A DNA stretch of 64,000 nt from Deltaproteobacteria bacterium (GTDB lineage: Bacteria > Myxococcota_A > UBA9160 > UBA4427). The first letter of the stretch is position 1. Every line of letters starts with the position of its first letter. The notes under the pieces are model-generated. The model was given only the letters and a program-made list of their open reading frames with translations. It made no database searches and was not told the origin of the DNA. Shown one piece after another: positions 59,853 to 64,000 of the stretch. The DNA lies in NCBI GenBank assembly GCA_029261855.1, contig JAJDAN010000003.1, positions 1-64,000 of the forward strand. The letters are read 5' to 3'. The translations under genes were made by a program, and so were the position numbers.

Positions 59853-60620
59853 ATGCCGCGCCCCGCTTCCTCGAAGGCCTCTCCCGAAGCCTCCCGTCGT
59901 GTCCGCCGCCTGGTGCTCGCGACCACGCGCCTTCGCGAGCAGGTGCAGGGGATGCGCTTCTCGGCGCCCGTGACCCACGTCTACAACCCACTCGACTACG
60001 CGAGGGCGCGGCACGTGGCCTACCTCAAGCGCTTCGGGACGACCCGCAAGCGCGTGATCTTCCTCGGCATGAACCCGGGGCCCTTCGGTATGTCACAGAC
60101 GGGGATTCCGTTCGGAGAGGTGGCCGCCGTGCGCGACTGGCTCGAGCTGGCGGGCCCCGTCGGTCGCCCCCACGGCGAGCACCCCAAACGCCGCATCCTC
60201 GGCTTCGACTGCGAGCGCAGCGAAGTCAGCGGCCGGCGACTGTGGGGCGCGATCCAGGACCACTTCGGCACACCAGAAAGGTTCTTCGCCCGGCATTTCA
60301 TCGCCAACTACTGCCCGCTCGTGTTCATGGAGGAGAGCGGCCGCAACCGCACGCCCGACAAGCTGCCCCCGGGCGAGCGCGACCCGCTGTTCGGGGTTTG
60401 CGACGAGAGCCTCCGGCGCCTGGTCGACATTCTCGAACCCGAGTGGATCGTCGGAATCGGTGCCTTCGCCGAGCGTCGCGCCCGCGAAGCGCTCGCGGGG
60501 AGCGACCTCCAGATCGCGTCGGTGCTTCACCCCAGCCCGGCGAACCCGCGTGCGAACCGGGGCTGGGACCGCGAAGTCCGGCGCCAGCTGACCGACCTCG
60601 GGCTCTGCAACGGCCGCTGA
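59853..60620 (+). CDS. SMUG1-type uracil-DNA glycosylase
   Basis: Single-domain base-excision enzyme of 255 residues. The SMUG1 motifs are clear: IFLGMNPGPFGMSQTGIPFG (first catalytic loop, the Asn in NPGP) and SVLHPSPANPRANRGW (second loop with His and the intercalation motif). It removes uracil and oxidised pyrimidines from DNA. SMUG1-type enzymes are common in animals and patchy in bacteria, so this is an unusual repair gene here. It is followed by the cyclophilin lipoprotein gene. Confidence 0.9.
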   Translation: MPRPASSKASPEASRRVRRLVLATTRLREQVQGMRFSAPVTHVYNPLDYARARHVAYLKRFGTTRKRVIFLGMNPGPFGMSQTGIPFGEVAAVRDWLELAGPVGRPHGEHPKRRILGFDCERSEVSGRRLWGAIQDHFGTPERFFARHFIANYCPLVFMEESGRNRTPDKLPPGERDPLFGVCDESLRRLVDILEPEWIVGIGAFAERRAREALAGSDLQIASVLHPSPANPRANRGWDREVRRQLTDLGLCNGR

Positions 60621-60685
60621 GGGGCTGCTACCGTCGCGCCGTCCGACGGACTTCCGAGACCCCAGCCAGGAGCCGACCCCACGCC

Positions 60686-61471
60686 ATGCGACGCAGACAA
60701 TCGATCCCCCTCCCCTTCGACCTCTTCGACCGCAGCCTCATCAACCGCGCCTTGGCGCTCGGCGCGTGCGCCGCGTTCATCGCGTTGACCGGAGCGTGTT
60801 CCGAGGGAAGCGCCCCGACCGCCGATTCGCCGACCGGTCAGGCCGCGTCGGAGAAGGCGATGCCGACCGACGAGAACGCCGGCGCCGGTGGCGGCGACCC
60901 GGTCGAGGCGATCGAAGACTTCATCGCCGGCCAGACCATCGACAAGACCGACCCCCGCTGGAAGACCCGGCTCCCCAAGCCGCCGATGGTCGCCTTCGAC
61001 GATCGCAGCTACTTCTGGGACCTCGATACCACCGTTGGGAAGATCAGCATTCGTCTGATGCCCGACGTCGCGCCGATGCACGTCGGAAGCACCATCTATC
61101 TCACGCAGCTCGGCTTCTACGACGGAACGGTCTTCCATCGCGTGATCCCGAATTTCATGGCCCAGGGTGGTGACCCCCTCGGCAACGGCCGGGGCAGCCC
61201 CGGCTTCCGCTACGACGGCGAGTTCGACCCCAAGGTGCGCCACGACCGCCCGGGGCTGCTCAGCATGGCGAACGCCGGCCCGGGAACCGACGGCAGCCAG
61301 TTCTTCATCACCTTCGTCCCGACGCCGCACCTCGACGACCGCCACACCATCTTCGGAGAGGTCGTCGAGGGCATGGACGCCGTGAAGCAGCTGGAAGCCT
61401 GGCGCCGCCGGGGGTCCGAGCACGTCAATGATCCGCTCGTGATCGAGAAGGCCGAGATCCGCGTCGAGTAG
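60686..61471 (+). CDS. Cyclophilin-type peptidyl-prolyl isomerase lipoprotein
   Basis: Prolyl isomerase of 261 residues. A lipoprotein signal ends at LTGAC; a linker of ~70 residues precedes the cyclophilin domain. Catalytic features are FHRVIPNFMAQGGDPLGNGR, GPGTDGSQFFITFVPTPHLD and HTIFGEVVEGMDAV. It would assist protein folding in the periplasm or at the outer membrane. ATG 60686 is chosen because it opens the lipoprotein signal. It ends 14 bases before the tandem repeat at 61485. Confidence 0.93.
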   Translation: MRRRQSIPLPFDLFDRSLINRALALGACAAFIALTGACSEGSAPTADSPTGQAASEKAMPTDENAGAGGGDPVEAIEDFIAGQTIDKTDPRWKTRLPKPPMVAFDDRSYFWDLDTTVGKISIRLMPDVAPMHVGSTIYLTQLGFYDGTVFHRVIPNFMAQGGDPLGNGRGSPGFRYDGEFDPKVRHDRPGLLSMANAGPGTDGSQFFITFVPTPHLDDRHTIFGEVVEGMDAVKQLEAWRRRGSEHVNDPLVIEKAEIRVE

Positions 61472-61484
61472 GTCCCGTCGAGTC

Positions 61485-61526
61485 GCGCGAGCCGAGACGC
61501 GAGAGCCGAGATGCGAGAGCCGAGAT
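61485..61526. repeat. 14-bp tandem repeat, three copies
   Basis: GCGAGAGCCGAGAT-like units at 61485-61498, 61499-61512 and 61513-61526 lie between the convergent cyclophilin and thiolase genes, three bases from the thiolase stop. The unit length is not a multiple of three. Confidence 0.88.
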
Positions 61527-61529
61527 GCG

Positions 61530-62720
61530 TCAGTCGAGCCGCTCGATGATCGTCCCGGTACCGAGCCCACCACCGCAGCACATCGAGATCAGCGCGTAGC
61601 GCTGCTTCGTGCGCTCGAGTTCGTGCAGGGCCGTCGTGAGTAGCCGGTCCCCGGTGGCACCGGTCGGATGGCCCAGCGCAATGGCGCCGCCGTTCGGGTT
61701 CACGCGTGCGGCGTCGGCGCCCACGGCCTTCTGCCACGCCAGCACGACGCTCGCGAAGGCCTCATTCACCTCGAAGACCGACATGTCGTCGATGCCGAGC
61801 CCCGTCCGTGCGAGCAGCTTCTCCGTCGCCGGGATCGGCCCCTTGAGCATGGTCACCGGATCGACCCCGACGATCGTCGTGTACACGATGCGCGCCCGCG
61901 GCTTCAGCCCCAGACGCTCGACGCCCGCCGCGTTCGCCACCAGCACCGCGGAAGCGCCGTCGGTGATCTGCGACGAGGTACCGGCGGTGTGGACGCCGCC
62001 TTCCATGACGGCCTTCAGGGTCGCGAGCTTCTCGAGACTGGTCTCGCGCAGGCCCTCGTCACGAGAGATGGTGACGCTTTCCTCGGTGGGCTTGCCATCG
62101 TCGTCCAGGACCGGCGCCGCGACGGGCACCACCTCGCGATCGAAGCGACCTTCTGCCCAGGCCTTCCCGGCCAGCTCCTGACTCCGCAACCCGAAGCCGT
62201 CCGTGTCGTCGCGCGTGATGCCGAATTCTTCCGCGATCATCTCCGCACCCTGGAACTGGCTCTTGAAGGCGTACTGCTGGAAGTAGCTCTTGGCGATCGG
62301 GCGGCCGTGGTGCTCGAAGTTCGCCCCCAACGGGATGCGGCTCATCATCTCGATCCCGCAGCTGAGGGCCACGTCTTCGAGGCCCGACCCGACGAGCCCG
62401 GCGGCCAGGGTGTTGGCCTGCTGACTCGAGCCGCACTGGCTGTCGACGGTGGTCGACGGAACCTCCAAGGGAAGTCCCGCAGCGAGCCAGGCGTTGCGCG
62501 TGACGTTGAAGGACTGCTCTCCCACCTGGGACACACAGCCGCCGATCACCTGATCGATGGCCAGGGGATCGATCCCGGAACGCTCGACGACCGCCTTCTG
62601 TACCGCGCCGAGGAGATCCGTGGGATGCAGGCTCGAAAGCCCTCCTCCCCGGCGACCCAACGGGCTACGCACCGCCTCGATGATGAAGACTTCCTTGCTG
62701 GCAGCGGACGGTCCGGACAT
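61530..62720 (-). CDS. Acetyl-CoA acyltransferase (thiolase)
   Basis: Thiolase of 396 residues. The nucleophilic Cys is in STTVDSQCGSSQQANTL. The C-terminal [19 protein letters not shown] (His) and [17 protein letters not shown] (second Cys) are complete. It is close in sequence to the thiolase at 33553-34728, suggesting paralogues with overlapping substrate ranges. There is no KstR-like site upstream. It would release acetyl-CoA or propionyl-CoA in beta-oxidation. The gene for an unknown protein follows on the same strand upstream. Confidence 0.93.
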   Translation of the reverse strand: MSGPSAASKEVFIIEAVRSPLGRRGGGLSSLHPTDLLGAVQKAVVERSGIDPLAIDQVIGGCVSQVGEQSFNVTRNAWLAAGLPLEVPSTTVDSQCGSSQQANTLAAGLVGSGLEDVALSCGIEMMSRIPLGANFEHHGRPIAKSYFQQYAFKSQFQGAEMIAEEFGITRDDTDGFGLRSQELAGKAWAEGRFDREVVPVAAPVLDDDGKPTEESVTISRDEGLRETSLEKLATLKAVMEGGVHTAGTSSQITDGASAVLVANAAGVERLGLKPRARIVYTTIVGVDPVTMLKGPIPATEKLLARTGLGIDDMSVFEVNEAFASVVLAWQKAVGADAARVNPNGGAIALGHPTGATGDRLLTTALHELERTKQRYALISMCCGGGLGTGTIIERLD

Positions 62721-62801
62721 GACGGGCTCCTGAATACGGGGAGGGAGAAGGGTCCACCGGGTGGACGGAGCATGGACCTTAGCCGCACCCCGCGCGGGCT
62801 G

Positions 62802-63596
62802 TCAGCCCGCCTCGCGCGCCACCAACAGCCCGTGCCGCTCGAGCTTGAAGCGGTCCGCGGCATCCTCGCCGGACGCCCGCGTGGGTCCATAGAGGACGCG
62901 CTTGAGCAGGACGCGAATGACCTCGGGATCCGTTTCCGGAACGGCGCAGACACGCACGCGCAGCGCGGGATGGAAGTCCGCGCCCCCCGGAAGCCCCGCT
63001 TCCGCTGGGGACAGCGAGAGCGTGCACGGGGGGTAGCGGGTCGCCAGCGCGGCTTCGACTCCCCGCGCCTTCGCGAGGGAGGCCTCGCTCGCTTCGTCGA
63101 CGACGGTCACGAAGAGCAGGCGGGCCGCAGCCTCAGCGACCGCTTCGTCGCTCAGCGCCGCCCACACCGCCGGCAGACTGGCCTCGAGCTGCTTCTGCAG
63201 CTCACGCGAACCGGTCGGCAGCGGGGGGCCTTCATCCGCCCCGGGCTCGACGTCCACGAGCCCCTCGCGCTCGCCGCGCCAGAGGCAGGTAAAGAGTCGC
63301 CCCTGGGTGCAGCGCACCACCTTGGACGAGTCGCGGTCGGGAAGACCGAGCGCGAGGGTGACCGGAGAAGCCCAGTTGGCCGCGAACCGGTTCCCCTCGG
63401 CGTCTGCCGGCGCGGTGCGTGCGGTGCGCGGCGGATCGAGCACCTGCACCCACGATGCGGGAACGCGCGCCGAATCCCAGGCGTCGTATGCGACTTCGCG
63501 GTCGTACAGGAGGTCTCCCTGCTCGAAGCGCCCGGCCGCGACGGCCGACGCAAAGGCGCGGGGGACGGGCCAGGCGAAACCGGGTAGGAAGTCCAC
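62802..63596 (-). CDS. Hypothetical protein
   Basis: I do not recognise this 264-residue protein. From GTG 63596 it begins DFLPGFAWPVPRAFASAVAA. The middle has a Trp/Asp-rich part (AYDAWDSARVPASWVQVLDP) and a beta-rich stretch (RLFTCLWRGEREGLVDVEPG). No membrane segment, signal or metal motif is evident. The start is uncertain: the longer reading would overlap the divergent SDR start at 63693, and GTG 63596 lacks a strong ribosome-binding site. Function unknown. Confidence 0.6.
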   Translation of the reverse strand: MDFLPGFAWPVPRAFASAVAAGRFEQGDLLYDREVAYDAWDSARVPASWVQVLDPPRTARTAPADAEGNRFAANWASPVTLALGLPDRDSSKVVRCTQGRLFTCLWRGEREGLVDVEPGADEGPPLPTGSRELQKQLEASLPAVWAALSDEAVAEAAARLLFVTVVDEASEASLAKARGVEAALATRYPPCTLSLSPAEAGLPGGADFHPALRVRVCAVPETDPEVIRVLLKRVLYGPTRASGEDAADRFKLERHGLLVAREAG

Positions 63597-63692
63597 AGCC
63601 GCCCACGGTAACCGGCCCGCCGCCCCGAGGCGACTGCGGTACGGTCCATCTCCTTCGCGGAGCGAAACGCGAAGAACTGCGAAGGAGACCGC

Positions 63693-64000
63693 ATGCGCCA
63701 AGCCGTCACTGCCGTCGTCGGAGTCGGGCCGGGAAACGGAGCGGCCATCGCCAGACGTTTTGCGCGCGACGGACACCGCGTCGCCCTGTGCGCGCGCAGC
63801 CTGGACTATCTCGAGACCCTCGCCGCAGAGCTGCCCGGATCCAAGGCCTATGCGTACGATGCCGCGGCGCCCGACTCGCCCGAGGCCGTGTTCGCACAGG
63901 TCCGGGAAGACCTGGGACCCATCGCGAACCTCGTCTACAACGCGGGCTCGGCGGTCTTCGGGGACATCGACGCCCTGGATTTCGCATCCTTCCAGAACGC
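63693..64000 (+). CDS. SDR family oxidoreductase (partial, runs off window)
   Basis: The first 102 codons of a short-chain dehydrogenase. The nucleotide-binding motif reads VVGVGPGNGAAIARRFARDG and the NNAG equivalent is LVYNAGSAVF. GGAG lies 6 bases before the ATG. The SDR glycine motif here is GxGxGNG instead of TGxxxGxG, as in some classical SDR-like proteins lacking the Thr. The catalytic Ser-Tyr-Lys region is beyond the window end. The substrate is unknown. Confidence 0.85.
   Translation, partial: MRQAVTAVVGVGPGNGAAIARRFARDGHRVALCARSLDYLETLAAELPGSKAYAYDAAAPDSPEAVFAQVREDLGPIANLVYNAGSAVFGDIDALDFASFQN

Overview
The window is one contiguous, gene-dense, high-GC chromosomal segment. It carries about 64 protein genes, three tRNA genes and no insertion sequence, prophage, integrase or CRISPR array that I can see. 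The gene content fits a Gram-negative, at least partly aerobic bacterium of deltaproteobacterial type (Myxococcota, Binatota or a relative). The signs are two PEP-CTERM surface proteins, many lipoproteins, two RND efflux systems, oxygen-dependent HemF, a DivIVA-like protein, a rubrerythrin/DUF3501 cluster, a selenocysteine tRNA and many acyl-CoA enzymes. The taxonomic placement is inference.

Layout. 0-3.4 kb: two tandem PEP-CTERM proteins, a DoxX membrane protein and a CaiB/BaiF CoA-transferase. 3.4-6.2 kb: rubrerythrin, a GlpC/HdrD-like Fe-S protein and DUF3501. 6.2-13.9 kb: housekeeping genes (maf, yggS, proC, DivIVA-like, FmdB-like, folD, gcvT, gcvH), a MerR-TPR protein, tRNA-Sec and a hibernation factor. 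13.9-20.5 kb, minus strand: SCP2, EAL, UvrA-like, MoeB-rhodanese and a small exported protein. 20.6-21.1 kb: divergent tRNA-Leu and tRNA-Ala, then three 53-bp palindromic repeats. 21.2-24.4 kb: a tightly overlapping operon of two DUF35 proteins and two SCP-x thiolase-like proteins. 24.4-29.7 kb: TetR and an RND pump. 29.8-35.4 kb: a ferredoxin, two acyl-CoA dehydrogenases, an SDR, a thiolase and a TetR regulator. 35.4-38.9 kb: MarR, a methyltransferase, DUF455 and ATP-grasp. 38.9-48.8 kb: a fibronectin-like secreted protein with a structured leader, rsmE, enoyl-CoA hydratase, an EEP-family phosphatase, a HAD hydrolase, an M48 peptidase, a KshB-like reductase, hemF and a K+ channel. 48.8-56.7 kb: a second RND system, exported proteins, a lipoprotein hydrolase and a DJ-1 protein. 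56.8-64 kb: SerC, a coiled-coil protein, an amidohydrolase-like protein, a SMUG1-type glycosylase, a cyclophilin, a thiolase, an unknown protein and a partial SDR.

The most coherent new signal is a probable catabolic regulon. Four 14-bp sites fit TnnAACnnGTTnnA, the pattern described for mycobacterial KstR. They lie only upstream of the DUF35/thiolase-like operon (one site), upstream of the paired acyl-CoA dehydrogenases (one site), and upstream of the TetR-thiolase-SDR operon (two sites). With a KshB-like reductase, enoyl-CoA hydratase and CoA-transferase nearby, this suggests degradation of a steroid or other bulky acyl-CoA under that TetR protein. A second regulatory signal is a 30-bp perfect, AT-rich palindrome between a MarR gene and a methyltransferase/DUF455/ATP-grasp run. 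Short tandem duplications of 13-21 bp recur at gene borders and in linker-coding segments through the window.
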